Of a DNA stretch of 64,000 bases, positions 20,447 through 32,300 are shown piece by piece; position 1 is the stretch's first letter; each line of letters starts with the position of its first letter. The position numbers and the translations under genes were made by a program. The stretch comes from Siphonodentalium dalli (lineage: Eukaryota > Mollusca > Scaphopoda > Gadilida > Siphonodentaliidae): the NCBI GenBank assembly GCA_032622095.1, contig CP136067.1:124905030-124969029 (forward strand), in the 5' to 3' direction. A model generated the notes under the pieces. It saw nothing but the letters and a program-made list of their open reading frames with translations, searched no databases and was not told where the DNA came from.

Positions 20447-20939
20447 CAAACTACAAAACGTTAGAGCAGATTAGAAATTTACTTCTCCTTAAAGTCAGAT
20501 AAACGCGTGAAACCAGATCCAGACCAGCGACCATAAATCGACCAACTTAGATTCCAATAATGGGGACAAGTACCGATAAGCAACCAATAAGTTTACATGT
20601 CCAATAAGTTTACCTTTCTTTGACTGAAAGCAGGCACAATGTACCAGGGACAAACAATATCCGCATAGCGTAAGTGCTGTCGACATCCAAATTGGTATAT
20701 GCATGTACTCGTGTGTATACAGCAATAAAATGTGTCTAAGATACTCCGTGTATCGGAGTTGAACATCAGCGTGAGTTTTCTAACAAACTTTAAAATGGAC
20801 GTATCCATAACCAACGAACGGCTCTTGGTTGTGTAACATCAAATCAATTACCATCAAAGCCACATGGCGGCCCCAATCGTAATTCAAAGTAATTTGTCAG
20901 TTCTGTTAGGTCAGCATATGACATTTGGGTACGTGCTTT

Positions 20940-21365
20940 GATTAGATAAGTGATGTTACTTGGCACATGGCGGTTTGTGATTCAAAATACAGCTAATAAT
21001 GTTCACTTTCGAAATTTTACCGGTACCGAAATAGGTCGATACATACATGTACACTCTGCCGTTAAATGAGCATGCCGAGTTCCCAAAAAAACCATATTGA
21101 TGTAATGTAAAATACAACTTTAAACACGGTGTTTGGGTCCCAAACAAAAACAGAAAATTCCACGAGGTGGTTTAGAAAAGAGCGTTCAGTATTAGTCTAT
21201 TCTAGATATCGCAGACATGAAGAGCGTTTTTTCTTCACTTGTATGTATGTGAAAAGTAGAACATAGCTGTAAAACTGCTGTAGCCATGGGATGTATTGCC
21301 ATAGATCACGAAGCTGGCATATCAGCACACCATAAAAACGATGGCCAGACTAAATACATAATATA
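20940..21365 (-). repeat. Fossil satellite copy A (1.45-kb family, inverted)
   Basis: Degenerate match to the reverse complement of the young 1452-bp unit: catggcggtttgtgattcaaa, ccggtaccgaaataggtc, cacggtgtttgggtcccaaac, gaaaagagcgttcagtatt and the following gaagagcgtttt occur in the same order. 20455-20939 holds no recognised feature. Confidence 0.7.
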
Positions 21366-21639
21366 CACATTGTAATGAATCTCTCTTGGTCTAGATATAT
21401 ATAAGAGTATAAATTCAGTGTGAAAGTTTGTCTATCTATCTGTCTATCTGCCCGGATTTTCTCCCTATACCGATTTCAATTGCATTTGGTGTGATGACTC
21501 GGGGTACCCTAGCGGATGTTATCACGGTGTTAGATTTAATTAACAAATTATAAAATAAATAATAAGTGAATGGAGCAGAGCTCAATTTAAAAAAAAACAA
21601 AAGTGTTTTAAATAAAATATACATATTTTTTTTATCTCA

Positions 21640-21985
21640 AGACACATGGCGGTTTGCACTCATAAATACATCTAATAAATAATCACTTTTTAATTGTTAC
21701 CGACAACGAACTGGTTTGTACTTACACGAACAACCTTTCTGCGGGCATTATATGTGTCGGGAAGAAGCATTTAATTCATACAAAATTTAACGTTTAACAC
21801 GCGGTGTTTGTTCATAAGAAAGAGCGTTTATTAAAATGAAAACGTTTATCAAATGGCTGTGACCATGGATATTATTTTTCAGAGCTAGCATATGAAGCCG
21901 GTATGTCAATGGTTTGTTTTATTTGTCAATATATCGTATACCTCATTCCAAATTACGCCGAGGCGTATAGTTTTTGAGTCTGTCA
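21640..21985 (-). repeat. Fossil satellite copy B (inverted)
   Basis: catggcggtttgcactcataa, then ctgcgggcattatatg, acacgcggtgtttg, agagcgttta and agcatatgaagccggtatg, in the order of the young unit's reverse complement. Sequence between copies A and B (21366-21639) includes a small (CTAT)n-like run and no gene; 21986-22689 is unannotated. Confidence 0.65.
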
Positions 21986-22689
21986 TGGTCATTATTTGTT
22001 TAAATAATCTCTCATTGAGGATGTTTCACATGATATGTACTCGTAAAATAGGGCGCGCTCGTCCGACAGAGAAATACAGTGTATCAAAAAAGTCGAGGTC
22101 AAAGTACCGTCCGCTTAGTATGTTGAAATATGCCAAATAGTAATTGCCGGAAAGAATCTGGAACCCATTCATTAATGGCAAGCACGTGTCCGTATGTTGT
22201 AGCGAAGTCTTTTTCCTGCGAACGATGGATAAACGGCATCCCCCACTGTGTGGTGTCATCATCCGAATCTTTAATGATAATATGTCATCCGTGACCACAT
22301 TGTCACATAACACATGAGCGCATATATAGTACATTACCTAAACATGATATGTGAATTAAACATACGAACATATAAACATATAAACAGGAAATACACATAG
22401 ATAAATGTAGTTTGTATAACACATACAAAGCTAAACCTAGAAATCGGCAGAATATAGGACATAAATATTTGACACCCGCTGCGCTCTGTGCCAAATCATC
22501 AGGTTGTTGCACCCGTGAATCGGCGCCGTTTTCATGAGTGAGATGGATATATCTAATTACCCGCGGTGTGATGTCATTATCGAATATTCCGACTAGAGTG
22601 CTATATAATTGAGTGTCGGGTAATAAGTTAATCGCAGTCGATACCCCCCGTAGATTATCAAAAGTTTCTATCTAGGGTATTATATAACA

Positions 22690-23040
22690 TTAATTAAAGC
22701 CATATGGTATAGTTCGCGCTTTAAAATGCATGTAATAATATTCGCTTTTGAATGTTTTGCCGGTATCGATATAGGTTGATAAAAACTCGAAATACTGTTC
22801 TACGGGCATTTTATGCCACAGAAAGGCGCACTGGAGTAACAAAAAAATCAACTTTGAACACGGTGTTTGGGTCCCAATACAAACAACATACATATGCACA
22901 TTTATTTTACTCATATGCAAAACGTTGAAAACAGAGGTAAAACTGCTGTGACCATGCCAAGTATTTTTCAGAGAATATGAATCTGATATATAAACATTTC
23001 GTGTATTTGTCAACCTATTTTATACTCCTTCTTGTCAACA
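22690..23040 (-). repeat. Fossil satellite copy C (inverted), broken by a LINE fragment
   Basis: tttgccggtatcgatatagg, ctacgggcattttatgcc, cactggagtaac and cacggtgtttgggtcccaa align in order with the young unit's reverse complement. The family sequence resumes at about 23780 (cacttggaagctcgggcgatcc) after the LINE, so the retroelement landed within this copy. Confidence 0.65.
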
Positions 23041-23042
23041 GT

Positions 23043-23776
23043 TAATCACATCTCTGTCACCACATCACAACATCAACGACTTCTTTGATAACTCAATAAA
23101 GACATAACTATTTAACGATAATATTCGCAGCAAACTCCCCAGAAATAGCAACAGACGTGATCCCCCACGCAACAAGCTTAGAACATACAGAACGTTCAAA
23201 ACAATCACTTGTTTGGAGGAATATATCTTGACATCATTTCCACCCCCAAACAACGAGAATCCCTCACGAAATTCAGAATTAGTTGTCACACACTGGGCAT
23301 TGGGCGCGGACGCTATTTCGAATTCGATGAAGCAGACCGTAAATGTGAAACCTGCAACCAAATTGATAATGAGGAGCACTTTCTCCTCCATTGTACCTCA
23401 CTGTCCGACGAGCGCGCCATATTTCACAAGAAACTAATACCTGATCTCCTAACCACCCCTAACGAGAGGTTATTCAATAAAATATTAACAAGCACAGACC
23501 CAACAACTCTACAGGCACTGACATATTTCGTCCACTGTGGACTGAAAAAGAAAGGTGTTTGGCGATCAAGTGACGAACTGGTTAATCGAGTACAACGAAA
23601 AAGGAACACTGCCCTATCAGTCAAATGTACATTAACATAGAATAACATTATTATGTGTTGCTACTTATTTTGTTCCATGCATATTCGATGTTCTTGTCCT
23701 GTTATTCTATATATATGTTAATGTATACATTTGACCATACATGGTGTAACGTACTAATAAACTTGATTGATAGAGT
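23043..23776 (+). mobile_element. 5'-truncated non-LTR retrotransposon (LINE) 3' end
   Basis: C-terminal ORF2-like coding followed by about 135 bp of 3' non-coding DNA ending in aataaacttgattgatag, a short TTGA-type tail seen at LINE 3' ends. Severe 5' truncation is usual for LINE insertions. Inserted in a fossil satellite copy. Confidence 0.6.
23069..23640 (+). pseudogene. LINE reverse-transcriptase polyprotein, C-terminal segment
   Basis: The final part reads YLDIISTPKQRESLTKFRIS then a Zn-knuckle-like CETCNQIDNEEHFLLHC (C-x2-C-x7-H-x4-C, about 23347-23397), the arrangement found at the extreme C terminus of many invertebrate LINE-associated reverse transcriptases. Upstream, in another frame, NKLRTYRTFKT (about 23170-23200) belongs to the same family segment. 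A frameshift near 23215 and a TAA at 23105-23107 break the gene. The last 143 codons to the stop at 23638-23640 are open. Endonuclease and polymerase domains are absent by truncation. Confidence 0.62.
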
Positions 23777-25164
23777 GATCTAAATTGCGTAAACAACACT
23801 TGGAAGCTCGGGCGATCCATGTCCGTTTATACATGTATATATATTCACCAGCGAATATGGAACAATTAATATTGTATATCTTTGGAAGTGTTTTCGTCTC
23901 CCATTTGTATACAACGTCATATGGGCAAATCTTGTAATCTGATGGTATATCGGGTTTATAGCAGACAATTTCAATTGAATTTTAATGGTCAATGACTGAG
24001 CACTGGCACTAACGTGGTAAACGAGGCTTTTGTGCGTTGATCTATTAAAAGGGTAAATTCAAGACATATTATGTACTTGTTCGGGTGTGTTAAATTGATA
24101 AGTTAGTATGCAGGCGCTATGCCAACTAAAGGAATATTACATTCTACTAACATCGCCAAAAATTTTAACCAAATTGGCCGTAGCACTCCATAGAAAACAT
24201 CGTCATAACTACGCTCAATTGTAAATATTTACTAATCGATTCGGGACGAATCTATAGGCGATAAACTAACGAAAACAATTTCGCCATCGAGAGTCACTGC
24301 ATTTAATTAATATATAAGAATGACGGTGTGTGCTGTGACGTTTGCTACACTTTTTGTAAAAAAAAAATACTACATTGAACAGATTATTCTCCATTTCTAT
24401 GTTATCACCATACCGGAGTGTTGTACATCACTTTAATACAAATAGTAAAATGTGTGCATATGACTTGCTTGAAACGATTAACATTTGGATGTTTTTTGTG
24501 TGTATTTCTTGACCACCATATGATGCATTCTTCCTAAATGTTATATGTACCAAAATGTTATATGTACCAAGCCTCTGCCAATTACTGGTCAATTGTTTTG
24601 AACATTAGTACATATATTTACCACTATGGTAACTTATACACATGCAAATGCGAGCTTTGTTGGATTTTGTTCAGTAAAGCTATCCTCATTGTTCAACTTA
24701 GATATAATGATCGGAAACATGCATGTACTGAATTGTGTCTAAGTTTGATCTTTAAAACTTGACACACTATGCTTGCTATATGCCATTGACGAGAGCCTGT
24801 CCGCATATGAATATGAACTCGGTCTGCATGGTGTAATTTGTTTTCGTATAGTGTTATGGCTATCCTTAAATCCACATATCGATTTATATATATAAGGTCC
24901 GCATTATGACGCATGCGCTTGTACTCACGTTGGTATAGTGGTAAAGTTTTTGTTATTACATCAGACCAAATCCCCTAAATACAATTTTAATACATGTAGT
25001 CCACCTTTAAATTTGCATCGATGCGAGTACAGGGGGAATTTGTCATAAGATGGGTCGAGTCTGGCTGTGTTTTTGTTTGCATATTCAATGTTCCCATTGT
25101 GCGCGAGTCAAGAAGAGTAATGACTCTCGATGTATACAGGTTTGGCAGAACTGGGTTTCGAGTT

Positions 25165-25505
25165 AAAGTCACATGGCCGTTTGTCCCGCACATTAACCTC
25201 ATGATGTTTGCATTTTAATTTTTCTCGGTATCGAAATAGGTCAATAAACTACTCGAAATATTATTCCGCGGGCTGTTCCTGATGCCGTAAACATAAAGAG
25301 TGTCTGTTTAACCTATATATGTGGAAACACTTGAACCAGCTCGAGATATATAGCTATAGCCATGGAAATTATTTTCAATAAAAATATGAAGCCGGGATAT
25401 CAGTATTTTGTGTATTTGTCAACCTGTCTTATATATACATACTTCCAAATTATGTAGACAAAAGTTGGAAGCTGGAATGATCCATGTCCGTTTAAGGCAT
25501 GCCAT
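25165..25505 (-). repeat. Fossil satellite copy D (inverted)
   Basis: catggccgtttgtcccgcac, ctcggtatcgaaataggtc, ccgcgggctgttcctgatgcc, gagtgtctgttt, atatgaagccgggatatcag and ttggaagctggaatgatcc match the family order. 23830-25164 contains no supported gene or recognised repeat. Confidence 0.65.
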
Positions 25506-25719
25506 CTACGAGTGTGCAAATTGTGAAACAACGTCCAAACAGACTCTAGAAGTCATAACTCCTGAAATAAAATAAAATTTGGACCGGACTGATTTCCGAT
25601 ATCATATGCAATATAGACATATATTCATAAGTAGAAGCCACACATGGCCACAATTGGTTAACATCGAAGTTATGAACTGTTGTGTCCATATGTCGCGAAA
25701 TAGACATGCGGGAAATAAT

Positions 25720-26285
25720 TCAGGAGGTATACTTCCAAATACAATTAGGATAAAATTGGTGTTCGACACATTCAAGATATTCGTGAGTATAATACATGAA
25801 TATATTATATACCAATACTTTCGAATTTTTCCCAGTATCGCAATATGTCGATAAATACTTGCACCATACATTTATATATACGGGGAATATGAAGTCACAA
25901 AAATACAACTACATGTCAACACGGTCTTTGGGTCCCAAATAGACAACATAAATGACAGTGCACGACACGGAACATAAAATAACGTTCTGTGTTAGCCGGT
26001 ATATAGCCTATGCCATGCAGATATGCCATGCAGATATGCCATGCAGATATGCATGGTATAAATAAAGAGTGTTTGTTTTCACTTCTGGGCGAAAAAAATG
26101 AAAAATGGGTGTCACATTGGCAAGTATTTTGTTTCAGAGCGTATGAAGCCGGTATATCAACATTTCGTGTTTTATCAATTTATCATATATATGTATACCT
26201 CATTTCAAACTGTGTGGGCAATATTTGGAAGCTTGAATGAGCTATGTCCGTTTGAGGTAACTCCGTCACACCAAGTGTTATCAAT
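25720..26285 (-). repeat. Fossil satellite copy E (inverted), next to the young array
   Basis: cccagtatcgcaatatgtcg, cacggtctttgggtcccaaat, acggaacataaaataacgttc, agagcgtatgaagccggtata and tttggaagcttgaatgag align with the family. It contains three direct copies of atgccatgcagat (about 26010-26050). It ends directly where the oppositely oriented young array starts. Confidence 0.65.
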
Positions 26286-26301
26286 GCATTTGGGACAGTA
26301 A

Positions 26302-29300
26302 TGTTGGCTGAAATATGTCAAACTGTGCAGCTTGGCAATCCACATTACATATTTATATAGTTCATTTTGGATATGAGAAAGACACTATCTGCACATAGAA
26401 AGTCCACATCTGGCCATGCACGACAACCTCTCACTAATGAGTCCATATGCCCAATCTAATTATTTTCTGGTCAATGTAGGATATACCCATGACGGTTGTA
26501 TAGTGTCAAATCGGACAAGGCAACTTTATTGTAATTAGAACTCGGAAATGTAACATGGGACCAATACTTTAACACATAATACTGCCTTTTTGTGAAATTT
26601 CACCAGCGCCTGTGTACCCGAGTATTATGAAACCCACTTATTAGTAAGAATGTCCGGAATCGGGCGATTAGTTGTAACTATACATACTTTATTAAATCGT
26701 CAAAAGGGTAAATTGGCGAGCACGAATTAATGTTATGCTGGCTTCATATGCTCAGAAAAAAATCATGTTCATTATCACCGCCATTTCTCAGTCGTTTTCA
26801 ACTTATCGCACAAAAGTGAAACAAAACGCTCTTTATTATTACCAATCAGGAATAGACTAACACGGAACGCTCTTTTCTGTTCCACGCCGTGCATATGGCT
26901 GTTGTTTGGGAACCAAATGCGTGTTAAAATTGTGTTTTGTTTACTCCAATGCGACATGCAGGCAATGCCTACAGAAATGTAGTTCAATCATGTAAAGACC
27001 TATTTCGATACCGGGAAAACTTAAAAAGGGAAACATGTATTTTGAGGTGCAAACTGCCATATGGCTTTAGATTAAAACAAAAATTGGAATTAATTTTTTT
27101 TCTGAATTGAGCTATGCTCCAGATAACGTTTTTGTATTCTGGTAAATAACTATATTCCAATGCTCTGACCAACTTAGAGCACCACATCCAACGGGTTAAC
27201 TGGAAAATCCAGTTGGGCGTGTGTTGACCAAGAAACACAACCCGTGCGCTGTACGACATTGAACACTCTTGACAATGGATGTGCTTTACAAATAAAACGG
27301 GAAACTATTGTTACAAGAGATGGAGCTAGATCTCTCCAGATCGAGAAAAGAATCTAACTCTCCCACAGATATAGGCGCTGTCTTGCTAGATCGAGAAAAG
27401 AATCCCAACTATATCAACAGATGTGGTAACGTGAGCCAATATATAATCTCGTTGCTGATAAGATTGCATAATTCAACGATTCGACCACATGCTTAAGTGT
27501 GCCCCATCCGACATTGTTGACTGGCACTCCAATAAACACTTATGGTATACAGTGTCTGTGGTTTAGTTGCACATTAATGAATATTTAAGAGCATGATTAG
27601 TGAAAATGTAATTAGTGACCCATTTGAGATAGTCATGTTGGCTGAAATAAGTAAAAATGTGCAGCTTGGCAATCCACATTACATATTTATATAGTTCATT
27701 TTGGATATGAGAAAGACACTATCTGCACATAGATTAGCTGCATGCACGATAACACTTATTGTTTTCTAACCGAAAATAACACAGATTATAACATACCGTT
27801 ATATATTCTAGGCTGAAAAAAATCAAAGCGTGTTAAACTTCTTTCGAAAGTCCACATCTGGCCATGCACGACAACCTCTCACTAATGAGTCCATATGCCC
27901 AATCTAATTATTTTCTGGTCAATGTAGGATATAGCCATGACGGCTGTATAGTGTCAAATCGGACACGGCAACTTTATTGTAATTAGAACTCGGAAATGTA
28001 ACATGGGACCAATACTTTAACACATAATACTGCCTTTTTGTGAAATTTCACCAGCGCCTGTGTACCCGAGTATTATGAAACCCACTTATTAGTAAGAATG
28101 TCCGGAATCGGGCGATTAGTTGTAACTATACATACTTTATTAAATCGTCAAAAGGGTAAATTGGCAAGCACGAATTAATGTTATGCTGGCTTCATATGCT
28201 CAGAAAAAATCATGTTCATTATCACCGCCATTTCTCAGTCGTTTTCAACTTATCGCACAAAAGTGAAACAAAACGCTCTTTATTATTACCAATCAGGAAT
28301 AGACTAACACGGAACGCTCTTTTCTGTTCCATGCCGTGCATATGGCTGTTGTTTGGGAACCAAATGCGTGTTAAAATTGTGTTTGTTTACTCCAATGCGA
28401 CATGCAGGCACAGGCAATGCCTACAGAAATGTAGTTCAATCATGTAAAGACCTATTTCGATACCGGGAAAACTTAAAAAGGGAAACATGTATTTTGAGGT
28501 GCAAACTGCCATATGGCTTTAGATTAAAACAAAAATTGGAATTAATTTTTTTTCTGAATTGAGCTATGCTCCAGATAACGTTTTTGTATTCTGGTAAATA
28601 ACTATATTCCAATGCTCTGACCAACTTAGAGCACCACATCCAACGGGTTAACTGGAAAATCCAGTTGGGCGTGTGTTGACCAAGAAACACAACCCGTGCG
28701 CTGTACGACATTGAACACTCTTGACAATGGATGTGCTTTACAAATAAAACGGGAAACTATTGTTACAAGAGATGGAGCTAGATCTCTCCAGATCGAGAAA
28801 AGAATCTAACTCTCCCACATATATAGGCGCTGTCTTGCTAGATCGAGAACAGAATCCCAACTATATCAACAGATGTGGTAACGTGAGCCAATATATAATC
28901 TCGTTGCTGATAAGATTGCATAATTCAACGATTCGACCACATGCTTAAGTGTGCCCCATCCGACATTGTTGACTGGCACTCCAATAAACACTTATGGTAT
29001 ACAGTGTCTGTGGTTTAGTTGCACATTAATGAATATTTAAGAGCATGATTAGTGAAAATGTAATTAGTGACCCATTTGAGATAGTCATGTTGGCTGAAAT
29101 AAGTAAAAATGTGCAGCTTGGCAATCCACATTACATATTTGTATAGTTCATTTTGGATATGAGAAAGACACTATCTGCACATAGATTAGCTGCATGCACG
29201 ATAACACTTATTGTTTTCTAACCGAAAATAACACAGATTATAACATACCGTTATATATTCTAGGCTGAAAAAAATCAAAGCGTGTTAAACTTCTTTCGAA

Positions 29301-32300
29301 AGTCCACATCTGGCCATGCACGACAACCTCTCACTAATGAGTCCATATGCCCAATCTAATTATTTTCTGGTCAATGTAGGATATAGCCATGACGGCTGTA
29401 TAGTGTCAAATCGGACACGGCAACTTTATTGTAATTAGAACTCGGAAATGTAACATGGGACCAATACTTTAACACATAATACTGCCTTTTTGTGAAATTT
29501 CACCAGCGCCTGTGTACCCGAGTATTATGAAACCCACTTATTAGTAAGAATGTCCGGAATCGGGCGATTAGTTGTAACTATACATACTTTATTAAATCGT
29601 CAAAAGGGTAAATTGGCAAGCACGAATTAATGTTATGCTGGCTTCATATGCTCAGAAAAAATCATGTTCATTATCACCGCCATTTCTCAGTCGTTTTCAA
29701 CTTATCGCACAAAAGTGAAACAAAACGCTCTTTATTATTACCAATCAGGAATAGACTAACACGGAACGCTCTTTTCTGTTCCATGCCGTGCATATGGCTG
29801 TTGTTTGGGAACCAAATGCGTGTTAAAATTGTGTTTGTTTACTCCAATGCGACATGCAGGCACAGGCAATGCCTACAGAAATGTAGTTCAATCATGTAAA
29901 GACCTATTTCGATACCGGGAAAACTTAAAAAGGGAAACATGTATTTTGAGGTGCAAACTGCCATATGGCTTTAGATTAAAACAAAAATTGGAATTAATTT
30001 TTTTTCTGAATTGAGCTATGCTCCAGATAACGTTTTTGTATTCTGGTAAATAACTATATTCCAATGCTCTGACCAACTTAGAGCACCACATCCAACGGGT
30101 TAACTGGGAAATCCAGTTGGGCGTGTGTTGACCAAGAAACACAACCCGTTCGCTGTACGACATTGAACACTCTTGACAATGGATGTGCTTTACAAATAAA
30201 ACGGGAAACTATTGTTACAAGAGATGGAGCTAGATCTCTCCAGATCGAGAAAAGAATCTAACTCTCCCACATATATAGGCGCTGTCTTGCTAGATCGAGA
30301 ACAGAATCCCAACTATATCAACAGATGTGGTAACGTGAGCCAATATATAATCTCGTTGCTGATAAGATTGCATAATTCAACGATTCGACCACATGCTTAA
30401 GTGTGCCCCATCCGACATTGTTGACTGGCACTCCAATAAACACTTATGGTATACAGTGTCTGTGGTTTAGTTGCACATTAATGAATATTTAAGAGCATGA
30501 TTAGTGAAAATGTAATTAGTGACCCATTTGAGATAGTCATGTTGGCTGAAATAAGTAAAAATGTGCAGCTTGGCAATCCACATTACATATTTGTATAGTT
30601 CATTTTGGATATGAGAAAGACACTATCTGCACATAGATTAGCTGCATGCACGATAACACTTATTGTTTTCTAACCGAAAATAACACAGATTATAACATAC
30701 CGTTATATATTCTAGGCTGAAAAAAATCAAAGCGTGTTAAACTTCTTTCGAAAGTCCACATCTGGCCATGCACGACAACCTCTCACTAATGAGTCCATAT
30801 GCCCAATCTAATTATTTTCTGGTCAATGTAGGATATAGCCATGACGGCTGTATAGTGTCAAATCGGACACGGCAACTTTATTGTAATTAGAACTCGGAAA
30901 TGTAACATGGGACCAATACTTTAACACATAATACTGCCTTTTTGTGAAATTTCACCAGCGCCTGTGTACCCGAGTATTATGAAACCCACTTATTAGTAAG
31001 AATGTCCGGAATCGGGCGATTAGTTGTAACTATACATACTTTATTAAATCGTCAAAAGGGTAAATTGGCGAGCACGAACTAATATTATGCTAGCTTTATA
31101 TGCTCAGAAAAAAATCATGTTCATTATCACCGCCATTTCGCAGTCGTTTTCAACTTATCGCACAAAAGTGAAACAAAACGCTCTTTATTATTACCAATCA
31201 GGAATAGACTAACACGGAACGCTCTTTTCTGTTCCATGCCGTGCATATGGCTGTTGTTTGGGAACCAAATGCCGTGTTAAAATTGTGTTTTGTTTACTCC
31301 AATGCGACATGCAGGCACAGGCAATGCCTACAGAAATGTAGTTCAATCATGTAAAGACCTATTTCGATACCGGGAAAACTTAAAAAGGGAAACATGTATT
31401 TTGAGGTGCAAACTGCCATATGGCTTTAGATTAAAACAAAAATTGGAATTAATTTTTTTTCTGAATTGAGCTATGCTCCAGATAACGTTTTTGTAATCTG
31501 GTAAATAACTATATTCCAATGCTCTGACCAACTTAGAGCACCACATCCAACGGGTTAACTGGGAAATCCAGTTGGGCGTGTGTTGACCAAGAAACACAAC
31601 CCGTGCGCTGTACGACATTGAACACTCTTGACAATGGATGTGCTTTACAAATAAAACGGGAAACTATTGTTACAAGAGATGGAGCTAGATCTCTCCAGAT
31701 CGAGAAAAGAATCTAACTCTCCCACATATATAGGCGCTGTCTTGCTAGATCGAGAACAGAATCCCAACTATATCAACAGATGTGGTAACGTGAGCCAATA
31801 TATAATCTCGTTGCTGATAAGATTGCATAATTCAACGATTCGACCACATGCTTAAGTGTGCCCCATCCGACATTGTTGACTGGCACTCCAATAAACACTT
31901 ATGGTATACAGTGTCTGTGGTTTAGTTGCACATTAATGAATATTTAAGAGCATGATTAGTGAAAATGTAATTAGTGACCCATTTGAGATAGTCATGTTGG
32001 CTGAAATAAGTAAAAATGTGCAGCTTGGCAATCCACATTACATATTTGTATAGTTCATTTTGGATATGAGAAAGACACTATCTGCACATAGATTAGCTGC
32101 ATGCACGATAACACTTATTGTTTTCTAACCGAAAATAACACAGATTATAACATACCGTTATATATTCTAGGCTGAAAAAAATCAAAGCGTGTTAAACTTC
32201 TTTCGAAAGTCCACATCTGGCCATGCACGACAACCTCTCACTAATGAGTCCATATGCCCAATCTAATTATTTTCTGGTCAATGTAGGATATAGCCATGAC

